The notes under the pieces: generated by a model
Databases searched by the model: none
Told to the model about the DNA's origin: nothing
The model's input: the letters and a program-made list of their open reading frames with translations, nothing else
Position numbers and translations under genes: made by a program
Part shown: positions 33,481 through 43,734 of the stretch, piece by piece
Position numbering within the stretch: the stretch's first letter is position 1
How the letters are laid out: each line of letters starts with the position of its first letter
Origin: Flagellimonas algicola
GTDB lineage: Bacteria; Bacteroidota; Bacteroidia; Flavobacteriales; Flavobacteriaceae
Reading direction: 5' to 3'
DNA: 64,000 nucleotides
NCBI RefSeq assembly: GCF_005937185.1
Contig: NZ_VCNI01000002.1
Location: 1-64,000 of the forward strand

Positions 33481-36400
33481 TTAGTTACCGAAATTGTATC
33501 TAAGGGTGAATCCGGCGTTGATGGTAGTCTGCGGAAATGCCGTAGAAACCGCAAATTTGGAAAAGGAATGGTCGTAGAAGAACAGGGCATTTAAGCTCTT
33601 GCTCAATGCATAATCTGCGGTAAACTTTAAAGAAGCCAATTTCTGACCTGAAGTAATTTGGTTGTTATCAATATCAAGATTTCTGATAATGGTGATATTG
33701 TCCCTCAAGGATAAATCCGCTTTCAGGTTCAAATCACCCTTAAGTCGGGTTCTTTCACCCCCAATGTTGGTCACAAATTTTACATCTTTGAATCGATATC
33801 CAAGTCCAAGGGTATATTCCTTTCCATTGATCTCTGTCATCAAATTGTTGTCAAAGCTCAAAGTCAATACCCTATCCGTACGTACCTCAGCCAAGAAGCT
33901 AAAGGAGTTTTTCATTTCAAAATCCATACGGAGAAGCGGATTAAACTGGTCTGTCAACACCACGTTATTGATGATATTTTCCGGCAACAGGTCTTCGGTC
34001 TCGGGATCAATTTGTCCGTTTTGACGTTCCAAATTGCTCTGGATGGAATTAACACTATAAGACGCTCTATATCCATGGCTTAGGGAGAATCGCTTGAATT
34101 TCTTTTTGAACCAACGGTTTTTCATCAAACCGGTGTATTTGATGTTCCAATTTGGGATTGGAATCTCCCGATACGTATCCAGATTCACCCGGTTTACATC
34201 CTGACCTGTATAGGCTGCAAAGAAAGCGGGCAATAATACTTCTTGTTGTGTTTTTCCATAACGTTGTGGGAAGCCATCATCATCCAAAGGGCCAGATGTT
34301 TGTCCCCTGTCAGACACCAGTCGATTGGCAATAGTAATTCGATTAGCTTTGAACTGTTCAAAAGTTTTGGAGTCAAATTCATCACTCTTGTTGAAAATGG
34401 TCCCGATCATGATGGTGGAAATACTGAAATTCCCCAACTCATTGATCAGCCCATCCTGTTGATTGATCCATTCTTCCGGACTATAATTTTCTTGGGAACT
34501 ACTGGTCAACAAACGATCAGCGGTCAAATCTATGGTCAAATCCTGGGTTGGTTGTGCCGTGGCGGTAATGTTCAGTTGGCGATTTGTATTTCGCATGTAC
34601 TGCGAATTAAATTCCGGGAAGGTGGTCAACCACCCATTTCGAGCCGCTTCATATCTCACGTCGGATTGGCTTCCAAAAACAAAGCCCAAGCTTGGCCTAG
34701 CTGTTCCGATAAATCCAATGGATTGGGTATACCCAGGCAATACCGTTCCGCTATTTCTGCTGTAGTTTACATTGACCCGCTTCACCATTGTCAATACATC
34801 CACCAAAGTATTGAAGCCTTTACTGGTTTTTTTTATGGGTTTTTCATCCGTTCCGGAAGCAGGGTTCCCAGCCTTGTCCCTACGCTGACGAGCTTGGGCA
34901 GCAGTAACTTTTCCATCCCGCTTTTTCAATCCCAAATAGTCGTAAAAACGCTGCATGGTCAAATTGGCCGTTAAATTGTGGGTACTGGCATTCTGAACCG
35001 TATTGATGTTTTCACCAGCTACCTCAAGCAGGGCATCCCCGCCTCGTTGCCAATCAAAATTACTGGTGTAACTGTATTGGGCATTGATAAAATTCAAAAA
35101 CGGAATCTTAGCTGTTGGAAGATCATAGTTCAACTGCATATTCTGCTGATGACGATTGGGTTCCCCAATATCAAAAAATCCATCCCAAAGATCAAGGGCC
35201 TCGTTGATTCCGGAATCGGGGTCTGCATCCACGTTAAAGTAATTGCGGACAATATTGTTATTGGAGGCCGTCAAATTCAAACGTAAGGATTTGCTGATAC
35301 TATAGTTTAAGGTGTATTGCCAATTGAAGAGGTAATTACGCTGCTGTAACAAGGGCAATTCTAGAGCATCCACTCCGGGTTCCAACACATCCCTAAAACG
35401 TTGCTGGTTAAACGAGCGATTGTAATTGGCATTTACCGAAAGACTGGTAGGCAGCAAATTGAAGTTTAAGTCCTTGAGCCATTGCCAGTACTTGCCGGTC
35501 AACAAAGAATCGTTTTTGGCGAAAGGCGCCAAGGGTGCCGGTTTAAAATTGTGATTATATACAAAACCGGTGGTGACATTCTGATCGCGCAGGTCAGCCA
35601 CTTCAAAATCCCTATGGTTAGTTTCGTTATAGGAGTAGTTGAAGGTAAAGTTCTCAACATCAAAGAAATTCTCCTTGGCCTCGGCTCCGCGATTTTTTCG
35701 AACCCCGATCAAGTTTATACTCCTTCTTTTGGTATAATCCTCCGCTTGTTCCTTTATGGTTTCTGCCTCTTCTGCGGTAGTTGCAGCGGCAATTCTATCA
35801 TCCAATTTAAGGTCGTCGTACACGGGGTCAAATTCCGGGGTGATCAAAGTTTCTGAAATTCCATAGTTGAACGGAACCTGGATTCCCCATTTTTTAGGGA
35901 GCAATTGTCCAACATTCACATTGGTAACCACATCATAGGAGATGGCATCTTCCCTGGAACGTTCATTGGGCATTTGGTCTATGGAACCAAAGCCAGAGGT
36001 ACTTTTGCTTCCCGTTGCCGTAACATTGGCAAAGTCGGCCATATTGGCGTCCAAAGCGGCAATGGCGGCCCAACCCCCATTATTGTCCAGTCCTGCCAAA
36101 CGTAGTTCGTTGAACCACACTTCTCCTCGCGCCGGCAAGTCATCAATATTTTTTACCCCAACCATCATACCACGGATACTCCCCAAAGATGGGTTACCCC
36201 GGATACCCATTCGTAATCGTCCCAATGTTCGAGGGGCAAATTCATCCACAGGAATGGCCTCACCATCCACAATTTCATAATAGTTGATTTGATTTAAGGT
36301 TTGTTCCGCTATACCTCTGGATTTCACCTTATTCAAATCACTTAGGGCGATGTTGATTTGGTTTACATCGGGCCAAATCTCATCTGCAGAGGTCACATTG

Positions 36401-39400
36401 AACGATGTAAACTGTAGCGGAAGTTCTATCTGATAGAAGTTTTCTGAAAAGTCCGTTCCAATCCGAAGGAAACCAACAAGGGGTGTATCGTCATCCGAAT
36501 AATCCCCATTTAAAATCTTTTCGGCGTGCATGAACATCTTGATCCGCTCATACTGCCTCACATCTATGTTGACGTTTTTAAACACCCCTCTGGAATCCTG
36601 GGATTCCAAATTCTCCACCACAAATGAAAGCGATTGTTCATTCTGACGAATGATGGTGTTATTATTGTTCAACTGCTCCCTAACAACTCCCGGAGGCAAC
36701 ACATAAGGAATGGGCTGACGTCCAAAATTCTCTTCAATATTGACGGTGTTCACATCCGTTACGGTACCATCATCCGAAGGGTCATTATCAACATCGGGCT
36801 GCAAGGAATTTGTATAGGTTCTCCAATCTCCCCGCACCAAATCCAAGGTAGCAAAACGTAAAACCATGTCGTCCTGGAAACCGGTCATATACATCCGCAT
36901 AAAGCTGATGGAACGGAAATCAGTAATTCCCCCAACGGCAGCTGTAAAATCGCTTAAAGGAATTTTGTACTGAATCCATCGTCGGTTCAATTGGGTTCCA
37001 TTGGGAAGGTCCGGAGTGAGCCCCTCTCGGATATCGGTAACATATTGATCATTAATATCCGTGTTGGGCCTGATTTGGATACGATATTCGTAATAACTGT
37101 TTACCGTGTTCATGGTAAGGTCACGGTCTATATCCTCTACATCGGGTAAGGTGGTGGAACCTCTGTTGGTATTGGTCACGGCCACAGGCGAGTTGCCATC
37201 TGGATTGTTGAAATCAATATAGCGCTCCAAAATACCCCCTTCTCGGTTCAGATAGTATTGATAGTTATCTAAAGCAGGGTCTTCACTAGGGCCATTATAA
37301 ATGGAAGCTTCCTCAGCATCATTCAATCCATCAAAACCAACATCTTGTAAAGTTCGATTGCTTTCATCGGCATCAAAGGCGTAGACCAAAGATTGGGTAG
37401 AAGGTACTTGTCCCCAAATGGTGGCCCGTGGGATTTCGTTATTTGTGCTTGCCGGTAATCCGTTTTCATACTGCTTGCGGCCATCCTTTAAAATATCTTC
37501 TGAAATATTCCCGAGGTTGATCACCAGCTCCCCTGAATTGGCAGGGTTGGCTTGTCCGCCTATATAGGGATCCAACACCCAAAACTGGACAAATTCTACA
37601 TTGGACTGCTCAAAGTTGGTGCTGCTCAAGGGACGCATAATACCTGCCCATTTATCCTGTGGGGTCTCTGCTGCAAAATTAGGATTCGCGTTGTAGGGCC
37701 CTTTATTATTTGGATAGTAAACCATATCCAAGGTTCCTTGCACCTGAGTCTGGCCTTGGGCTATATCAGTTTCCGTAAAGACCTCATTGATAAAAACCCT
37801 GCGGGTTTCGTTCAGGGAAATATCATTATCTGATATTCCTGAAGGCCTTTGATTGGTATAGAATATGGGGTCGATGGTATACCAAGCCATTTTTGCCCGC
37901 TCATATCCCACATCAATATCCGTTCGGTCCTGCAAGAATTCCACAGGGGGACTGGCTAGGGACCAGCCAAGGCTGGAACGGATGTCTATTAGAGCCTGCG
38001 CCCCTTCAAAGTCATCCAAATAGGTCGTTGTTTCACCTTGGAAATCCGCATTTTTAGGTGAATTTGGCTTTAAAAAAGCCACTTCTCCCCTCAACGATAG
38101 GTTGGAAGCCACATCCGTATCAATATTCGGCAATTTATTGGCCAAACGTGTCAAGAAAGGCAACTCGGTACTAAAGTTTCCGTTCAGTCCAAAAATGGTA
38201 TTGTTTACCGGCTCCACTCCAAAGTTCGATTTTTGGGTAAGCGGTCTTTCATTTAAATTGAGGATGGTTCCTCCCAGCACAAACTTTTCGTTGAACTGGT
38301 GTTCCACATTAACTCCGGTAAATCTTCGGGTCTGCTGTCCAAAGACGGCATTGTTCTCTACCGAAATGTTGATTGGTGTATTGGAAGCTGCCAAACTAGG
38401 GTCCAAAATCTGAACCGTCCCAGCCTGGTAGTTCACCGTATAATCTATTCCCTCTTGAAGCTGTCTTCCACCTGCGGTGACCCGTACAGAACCTCTTGGT
38501 ACGTTAAACGCTCCAATAGGGATACCATTGTTTCCTTCGGATTTGTATCGTCCCTTGATTTGGAATCGGTTCTTTTCGGCATCCTGCAAAGAAGCCGCCT
38601 TGGTCTTGGCATACATGTTACGGAACACATACCGCTGCTGATTGGGATTATATCCCTGATCGTTTTCAACATCATACGTACCTCCTCCCAATTCGTCGAA
38701 AAGAAATTCCCCAAAAGGTTCCACCTTGGTAAAAATGATTCGGCCACTTTGCGTATCCACGGTGATACCAGGAACGTAATCAAAGAAGCCATCCCCTCCG
38801 GGTTGCACATCGTTGTAGATGTTCAATCGGTCCAGATTGAACACATCGATCAATATTCTTTCTTCTAAACCTGTAGGCCATCCTTGGTTGGGATCAACCG
38901 GCGTAATGTAGTTTCGTGGCGTAGGGTCTGAATACAGGATATTCAATTTGAAATCTTCCTGACTCAACTGAAAAGCACCAGTGGCGTAAATGTTTTTCAT
39001 CATCAAATCCCAGATAGGATCATCCACATTGGTGATGTTACTCTTGAGCAATTTCAAGATCAACGTATTGTTTTCTATGATAGGATTCACCCCTCCAGAC
39101 ACGGTTGTAGCGTCTACTCCACCATTGGCAAATTCCCCTACCTGAAACACCTGATCTCCAATAGTATATTGAAAAGCCACCCCAAGCACTTCATCATTGC
39201 TCAATCTTTGGTTCAGGGAGATATATCCCAGTTGGGTATCGAATTGGTAATCCCTTCCCTGCTCCAATTTTCTGGCATTTTCAAGTATGGCGTAATCAAA
39301 TCCCTGGTTTACCTGGTATCCGGGAACATTGAATCCTTGTTCCACGGTAGCAATATCCCTAATGGATTCCGTAAGCGCTCCGGTTCCTATTTGGTTGGGA

Positions 39401-40578
39401 TCAAAATCGTTGGCCCCGTTTTGCGGTGGTACGTCATTGCCAAAAACATTGAAAAAGCCTGCGGGGGCTCCGCCAGCAATCCCAATTCTGGTTTTGGGGT
39501 TCCCGTTTTGGCCCAATTCCGCTTCTCCCAAATCCTGAATGGCCACAACGTTTCGCACATTCAAGGTTTGTTGGTTTCGGTTGGTGACCCATACTTCCAA
39601 ACGGGTAATCTGTACCTCGCTCCTAATAAATGGATAATTGGTCAGGGCTCTATCATAGTTGTCCCTAAAGTACTGTGCCAAGAAGAAGTGTTTGTCCTCA
39701 TCATAATCCAAAGCCGTCAGGGCAAATTCGTTGAGTGTTCCCCCGCCTTGAGCCACAACCGTGTTGTTTTGGGATCGCTGTTCCGAGAAAACGGCAGTAA
39801 CCGTAGTTTTTCCAAATTGCAGTTGGGTCTTGACTCCGAAAAGACTCTGGGCTCCGGTAATCAATGAACTGTTTAGGGGCATGTTCACATTACCGATTTC
39901 TATTTTTTTAAGAATATCGTCTTCGGTTGGGGTATAATCCAGTTTTACCAGATTTTGAAAATCAAAGGTGGCTTCAGTGTCATAATTGGCCGTTACTTGA
40001 AGCCGCTCTCCTACCTTTCCCAAAAGGCTCAAGCTGATCCGTTGGTCAAAATCGAAGGATAAATTAGTCCGGTTTCTAGGAGAAAGGGCCGGATTGTCAT
40101 TTTTCTGCCATAAGATTCCTAAATCCATAGCTACAGAACCTTGCGGGATGACTTCAATGGTGTTTCCCCCAAAAATGGACTCAAAAAAGCTGCTGTTCAC
40201 ATAGAAATTGGGCAATAGGTTTTTACGCGCTTCCTCACTTCCTTCCTTTTTTCCCGTAAAGGCATCTATTTTTTCTTTGAAATAGGATTTCATCTGCTCC
40301 TTTTGAACCAAATCGTAGTATTGGTCAGGAGTCAAGATGATGGGGTGGGTAATATCAAAATCCCCAATACTTTCAGTATAAATGTAACGGTCCAGTTTGG
40401 GGTCGTAGGTGTATTTTGCTATAATACTATTGGGGTTTTCCAATATCAACTTACCAAGGGCAACACCTGTTTTAACAGAGTCCTGTACCTGCTCAGTAGT
40501 TTCCTGGCCCATCATGGAAGCGGCCATCAGAAAACATATATAAAAGAAAAAGTACTTAAATCTCAACGATTTAAGCAT
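33481..40578 (-). CDS. sprA: SprA, type IX secretion translocon / gliding motility
   Basis: 2365 aa from the ATG at 40578; seven extra in-frame codons upstream start with TTG and include an A/G-rich ribosome-site-like stretch. Signal peptide MLKSLRFKYFFFYICFLMAASMMG. The size, the repeated N-terminal-domain blocks with barrel strands, and the aromatic end TINAGFTLRYNFGN match SprA/Sov. That protein is the giant single-chain outer membrane beta-barrel pore of the type IX secretion system. It is required for secretion of gliding adhesins and enzymes with C-terminal sorting domains. The order ruvA-sprA-gcvH is typical of Flavobacteriia. No frameshift is seen across 7.1 kb. Confidence 0.96.
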   Translation of the reverse strand: MLKSLRFKYFFFYICFLMAASMMGQETTEQVQDSVKTGVALGKLILENPNSIIAKYTYDPKLDRYIYTESIGDFDITHPIILTPDQYYDLVQKEQMKSYFKEKIDAFTGKKEGSEEARKNLLPNFYVNSSFFESIFGGNTIEVIPQGSVAMDLGILWQKNDNPALSPRNRTNLSFDFDQRISLSLLGKVGERLQVTANYDTEATFDFQNLVKLDYTPTEDDILKKIEIGNVNMPLNSSLITGAQSLFGVKTQLQFGKTTVTAVFSEQRSQNNTVVAQGGGTLNEFALTALDYDEDKHFFLAQYFRDNYDRALTNYPFIRSEVQITRLEVWVTNRNQQTLNVRNVVAIQDLGEAELGQNGNPKTRIGIAGGAPAGFFNVFGNDVPPQNGANDFDPNQIGTGALTESIRDIATVEQGFNVPGYQVNQGFDYAILENARKLEQGRDYQFDTQLGYISLNQRLSNDEVLGVAFQYTIGDQVFQVGEFANGGVDATTVSGGVNPIIENNTLILKLLKSNITNVDDPIWDLMMKNIYATGAFQLSQEDFKLNILYSDPTPRNYITPVDPNQGWPTGLEERILIDVFNLDRLNIYNDVQPGGDGFFDYVPGITVDTQSGRIIFTKVEPFGEFLFDELGGGTYDVENDQGYNPNQQRYVFRNMYAKTKAASLQDAEKNRFQIKGRYKSEGNNGIPIGAFNVPRGSVRVTAGGRQLQEGIDYTVNYQAGTVQILDPSLAASNTPINISVENNAVFGQQTRRFTGVNVEHQFNEKFVLGGTILNLNERPLTQKSNFGVEPVNNTIFGLNGNFSTELPFLTRLANKLPNIDTDVASNLSLRGEVAFLKPNSPKNADFQGETTTYLDDFEGAQALIDIRSSLGWSLASPPVEFLQDRTDIDVGYERAKMAWYTIDPIFYTNQRPSGISDNDISLNETRRVFINEVFTETDIAQGQTQVQGTLDMVYYPNNKGPYNANPNFAAETPQDKWAGIMRPLSSTNFEQSNVEFVQFWVLDPYIGGQANPANSGELVINLGNISEDILKDGRKQYENGLPASTNNEIPRATIWGQVPSTQSLVYAFDADESNRTLQDVGFDGLNDAEEASIYNGPSEDPALDNYQYYLNREGGILERYIDFNNPDGNSPVAVTNTNRGSTTLPDVEDIDRDLTMNTVNSYYEYRIQIRPNTDINDQYVTDIREGLTPDLPNGTQLNRRWIQYKIPLSDFTAAVGGITDFRSISFMRMYMTGFQDDMVLRFATLDLVRGDWRTYTNSLQPDVDNDPSDDGTVTDVNTVNIEENFGRQPIPYVLPPGVVREQLNNNNTIIRQNEQSLSFVVENLESQDSRGVFKNVNIDVRQYERIKMFMHAEKILNGDYSDDDTPLVGFLRIGTDFSENFYQIELPLQFTSFNVTSADEIWPDVNQINIALSDLNKVKSRGIAEQTLNQINYYEIVDGEAIPVDEFAPRTLGRLRMGIRGNPSLGSIRGMMVGVKNIDDLPARGEVWFNELRLAGLDNNGGWAAIAALDANMADFANVTATGSKSTSGFGSIDQMPNERSREDAISYDVVTNVNVGQLLPKKWGIQVPFNYGISETLITPEFDPVYDDLKLDDRIAAATTAEEAETIKEQAEDYTKRRSINLIGVRKNRGAEAKENFFDVENFTFNYSYNETNHRDFEVADLRDQNVTTGFVYNHNFKPAPLAPFAKNDSLLTGKYWQWLKDLNFNLLPTSLSVNANYNRSFNQQRFRDVLEPGVDALELPLLQQRNYLFNWQYTLNYSISKSLRLNLTASNNNIVRNYFNVDADPDSGINEALDLWDGFFDIGEPNRHQQNMQLNYDLPTAKIPFLNFINAQYSYTSNFDWQRGGDALLEVAGENINTVQNASTHNLTANLTMQRFYDYLGLKKRDGKVTAAQARQRRDKAGNPASGTDEKPIKKTSKGFNTLVDVLTMVKRVNVNYSRNSGTVLPGYTQSIGFIGTARPSLGFVFGSQSDVRYEAARNGWLTTFPEFNSQYMRNTNRQLNITATAQPTQDLTIDLTADRLLTSSSQENYSPEEWINQQDGLINELGNFSISTIMIGTIFNKSDEFDSKTFEQFKANRITIANRLVSDRGQTSGPLDDDGFPQRYGKTQQEVLLPAFFAAYTGQDVNRVNLDTYREIPIPNWNIKYTGLMKNRWFKKKFKRFSLSHGYRASYSVNSIQSNLERQNGQIDPETEDLLPENIINNVVLTDQFNPLLRMDFEMKNSFSFLAEVRTDRVLTLSFDNNLMTEINGKEYTLGLGYRFKDVKFVTNIGGERTRLKGDLNLKADLSLRDNITIIRNLDIDNNQITSGQKLASLKFTADYALSKSLNALFFYDHSFSKFAVSTAFPQTTINAGFTLRYNFGN

Positions 40579-40604
40579 CGGTTTTGCCCCTCTTTTCAAA
40601 CTAG

Positions 40605-41186
40605 TTACAAATTTTTCAGCGCCAGTTTAATAATGTCCTCTACGCTTAGTGCAGGGTCTTGGGCCAGTACCTTGTCCACAACCTTTTCAGATTGTCTCCT
40701 AACGAAACCAAGAACCTCTAAAGCAGATAACGCTTCTTCTTTGCTAGTATTGTTTGATTGAAGGGAAACTTCACCCATATCGTAGACTTTTAAAATCTTG
40801 TCTTTAAGATCTAAAATTACCCGCTGGGCAGTTTTGGCTCCTATCCCCTTGATTGCCTGTATGGAAGGGACATCTCCGTTTGCAATCGCATCTCTAACTT
40901 GCGTGGGTGACAGGGAGGACAACATTGTTCTCGCAGTGCTTGATCCAATCCCGGAAACCGAAATTAAAAGTCTAAAAATTTCGCGTTCTGCCTTCTCCAC
41001 AAATCCAAACAAGGTATGCGAGTCTTCCTTAACCTGCAAATGGGTAAAAAGCCTGATGTTTTCCTCATCCTTTAGTAGTGAAAAAGTATGTAGGGATATA
41101 TTCAAAAAATAACCTACCCCATGGCATTCAATAATTACATTGGTGGGATTTTTTTCGACCAGTTTTCCGGATAGATGGGTAATCAT
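40605..41186 (-). CDS. ruvA: Holliday junction DNA helicase subunit RuvA
   Basis: 193 aa, full length. Domain I is an OB fold (LVEKNPTNVIIECHGVGYFLNI). Domain II has two helix-hairpin-helix motifs (LISVSGIGSSTARTML and IKGIGAKTAQRVILDLK). Domain III binds RuvB (ALEVLGFVRRQSEKVVDKVL). It binds four-way junctions and targets RuvB, which is encoded separately at 49-50 kb. Its start codon directly abuts heptamer array C. Confidence 0.96.
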   Translation of the reverse strand: MITHLSGKLVEKNPTNVIIECHGVGYFLNISLHTFSLLKDEENIRLFTHLQVKEDSHTLFGFVEKAEREIFRLLISVSGIGSSTARTMLSSLSPTQVRDAIANGDVPSIQAIKGIGAKTAQRVILDLKDKILKVYDMGEVSLQSNNTSKEEALSALEVLGFVRRQSEKVVDKVLAQDPALSVEDIIKLALKNL

Positions 41187-41325
41187 GTTTGGATTGTTGG
41201 ATTATTAGATACTTAGATGGTTCGATTTAAATGACACTTGGGATGATTTAAGGCGTAAGCAACTGTCAATTGGTTATTGGTTATTGGTTATTGGTTATTG
41301 GTTATTGGTTATTGAAAAATAAGAT
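41187..41325. repeat. Heptamer array C (six perfect GGTTATT copies plus degenerate words)
   Basis: Six perfect tandem GGTTATT units at 41272-41313. The left part, starting right at the ruvA start codon, contains looser 7-base words (TTGGATT, ATTAGAT, ACTTAGA type), some shared with array B near 29165. The array fills the whole gap between the maeB stop and the ruvA start, so any ruvA promoter or ribosome site must lie in it. Confidence 0.8.
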
Positions 41326-43626
41326 TTAATCTTCCACTTGCATATGGGCCATTCTTCGTTTTTCCCGCTCCTGGGCGTCAATTACAGCAACTGCTGCCAT
41401 ATTCACCATTTCATCCACACTGGCACCCAATTGTAGAATATGCGCTGATCTTCGCAGACCTACCATAATTGGCCCAATGGATTCTGCATTATGCAATCCC
41501 TTTAAAAGCTTGTACGTAATATTTGCCGAATCCAAATTGGGAAAAATCAGGGTATTCACTTTTTTTCCAGCCAATTTGGAAAATGGGAAATTGTTATGGC
41601 ATAAATCCTGATCCAGGGCAAAATCCGTTTGGATTTCCCCATCTACTACCAAATCTGGGTTACGCTCATGCAACATGCGCACCGCCTCCCTTACTTTTCT
41701 GGCATTTGGGTGACTGGATGAGCCATAATTGGCATAGGACAACAGTGCCATTACCGGATTAAACCCAAAGGTGCTGGCCACATTAGCAGTCATCTGGGCA
41801 ATTTCAGCCAATTCTTCGGCATTGGGATCCACATTGATGGAGGTATCCGCTAAAAACAAAGGCCCTCGATCCGTGATCATTATGTTAACCGTTGAAGCAT
41901 TGGTAACTCCTTTAGCCCTACCCAAAACCTCAAAAACGGGCTTTAACACTTTGGGGTAAGATCTTGAATAGCCCGAAATCATTCCGTCAGCGTCTCCTTC
42001 CAATACCATCATGGCTCCAAAGTAATTTCGCTTGCCCATATTGATTCGGGCGCTGTATTGGGTTTCCCCTTTTCTTTTTCGGGATTCCCAAAGTTTCATA
42101 GCATATTTGGTCCTGATTTCCTTTGATTCGTCCGATCTAGGATCTATGATTTCAACCTCAGCTTCAAATTCCAGTTCTTTTTTGAGACCTTCAATGATTT
42201 CCCTACTCCCCAAGAGAATTGGAATGGCTATCCCTTCCTCATGTACAATTTGAGCAGCTTTCATCACATCCAGGAGCTCAGCCTCTGCAAAAACAATCCG
42301 TTTGGGATTCACCCGGGCCCTATTGTGCATTAACCGCACTACTTTATTATCATTCCCTGACCGCTGGTACAGCTCCTCCTCATATTTTTTCCAATCCTGG
42401 ATGGGCGCCTTTGCCACTCCACTAGCCATTGCCGCCTTGGCCACTGCTGGTGGGATTTTGGTAATCAAACGGGGATCAAATGGTTTGGGTATGATATATT
42501 CCTTGCCAAATGCTAACCTTGTCGTATCGTAAGCTATGTTGACCTGTTCTGGAACTGGTTCGCGGGTCAAATCGGCCAAAGCCCTGACCGCAGCCATTTT
42601 CATTTCTTCATTGATCTTGGTAGCCCTAACATCCAAAGCTCCCCTAAAAATAAACGGAAACCCTAGTACATTGTTTACCTGATTGGGATGATCGGACCTT
42701 CCTGTGGCCATAATAACATCCTTCCTCGTTTTACAGGCAAGACCGTACTCAATTTCTGGATCGGGATTGGCCATGGCAAACACGATTGGGTCTTTGGCCA
42801 TGGACAGTAGCATGTCCGGGGTCATAATATTAGCAATGGACAGCCCAATGAACACATCTGCATCCTGTAAGGCTTCATCCAATGTATCAATTTTTCTATC
42901 CGAAGCAAATTCCAGTTTTTCCTTGGATAGGTTTTCCCGATCCTTTCGGATAACTCCTTTACTATCCAGCATTACAATATTCTCTGCTTTGGCGCCAAAG
43001 GCCTTGTACAAGCGGGTACAGGAAACGGCTGCCGCTCCGGCCCCACTGACCACAATTTTCACCTTCTCGATTTTCTTTTGGGCTATTTCCATGGCATTGA
43101 TCAATGCGGCGGCCGAGATAATTGCCGTTCCGTGTTGATCATCGTGCATCACCGGAATGTCCAGCTCCTCTTTTAGGCGTCTTTCTATTTCGAAGGCTTC
43201 AGGAGCCTTAATGTCTTCCAGGTTTATCCCACCAAAAGTTGGTGCAATGGTCTTGACGGTTTCTATGAATTTATCTACATCCGTGGTGTCCAATTCAATA
43301 TCCATTCCGTCGATATCGGCAAAAATCTTGAAGAGCAAACTTTTCCCTTCCATCACAGGTTTGGATGCTTCCGGGCCAATGTTTCCCAAGCCCAAAACAG
43401 CTGTTCCATTGGAAATTACGGCAACTATGTTCCCTTTAGCCGTATAGCGGTAGACATCCTCCTTGTTCTTTTCAATCTCCAAACAGGGTTCTGCTACGCC
43501 TGGGGAGTAAGCCAAGGCCAGATCACGCTGGGTAGCGTAGGGTTTGGTGGGAACTATTTTTATCTTACCGGGCTGGGGTTTGGCATGATACAATAATGCC
43601 TCCCGTCGTTGTTTCTCTTTGCTCAT
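41326..43626 (-). CDS. maeB: NADP-dependent malic enzyme with phosphotransacetylase-like C-terminus
   Basis: 766 aa. Residues about 1-430 are the malic enzyme half (malic N domain with YSPGVAEPC, NAD-binding domain with VVSGAGAAAVSC). Residues about 430-766 are a phosphate acetyltransferase-like domain (MNRARVNPKR-type start, NVDPNAEELAEIA). It converts malate to pyruvate and CO2 with NADP; the PTA-like part is thought regulatory. Full length with no break. Downstream lies array C rather than a standard terminator. Confidence 0.95.
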   Translation of the reverse strand: MSKEKQRREALLYHAKPQPGKIKIVPTKPYATQRDLALAYSPGVAEPCLEIEKNKEDVYRYTAKGNIVAVISNGTAVLGLGNIGPEASKPVMEGKSLLFKIFADIDGMDIELDTTDVDKFIETVKTIAPTFGGINLEDIKAPEAFEIERRLKEELDIPVMHDDQHGTAIISAAALINAMEIAQKKIEKVKIVVSGAGAAAVSCTRLYKAFGAKAENIVMLDSKGVIRKDRENLSKEKLEFASDRKIDTLDEALQDADVFIGLSIANIMTPDMLLSMAKDPIVFAMANPDPEIEYGLACKTRKDVIMATGRSDHPNQVNNVLGFPFIFRGALDVRATKINEEMKMAAVRALADLTREPVPEQVNIAYDTTRLAFGKEYIIPKPFDPRLITKIPPAVAKAAMASGVAKAPIQDWKKYEEELYQRSGNDNKVVRLMHNRARVNPKRIVFAEAELLDVMKAAQIVHEEGIAIPILLGSREIIEGLKKELEFEAEVEIIDPRSDESKEIRTKYAMKLWESRKRKGETQYSARINMGKRNYFGAMMVLEGDADGMISGYSRSYPKVLKPVFEVLGRAKGVTNASTVNIMITDRGPLFLADTSINVDPNAEELAEIAQMTANVASTFGFNPVMALLSYANYGSSSHPNARKVREAVRMLHERNPDLVVDGEIQTDFALDQDLCHNNFPFSKLAGKKVNTLIFPNLDSANITYKLLKGLHNAESIGPIMVGLRRSAHILQLGASVDEMVNMAAVAVIDAQEREKRRMAHMQVED

Positions 43627-43734
43627 ACCTAAAGTTTGAAGGGGTAAATTTATGGCATTCCATTAGAAAACCTATATAAGTTAGGTCTTCTTTTCACCGG
43701 AGTTGAATTGTGGTGTCGGTTTCTATGAAAAACT

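Noticed and set aside
34243..34974. Long plus-strand open frames opposite sprA (also near 39169-39867 and 38299-38868)
   Set aside because: They lie wholly antisense to an intact 7.1-kb gene, with no ribosome site, signal or domain; they reflect codon bias of sprA.
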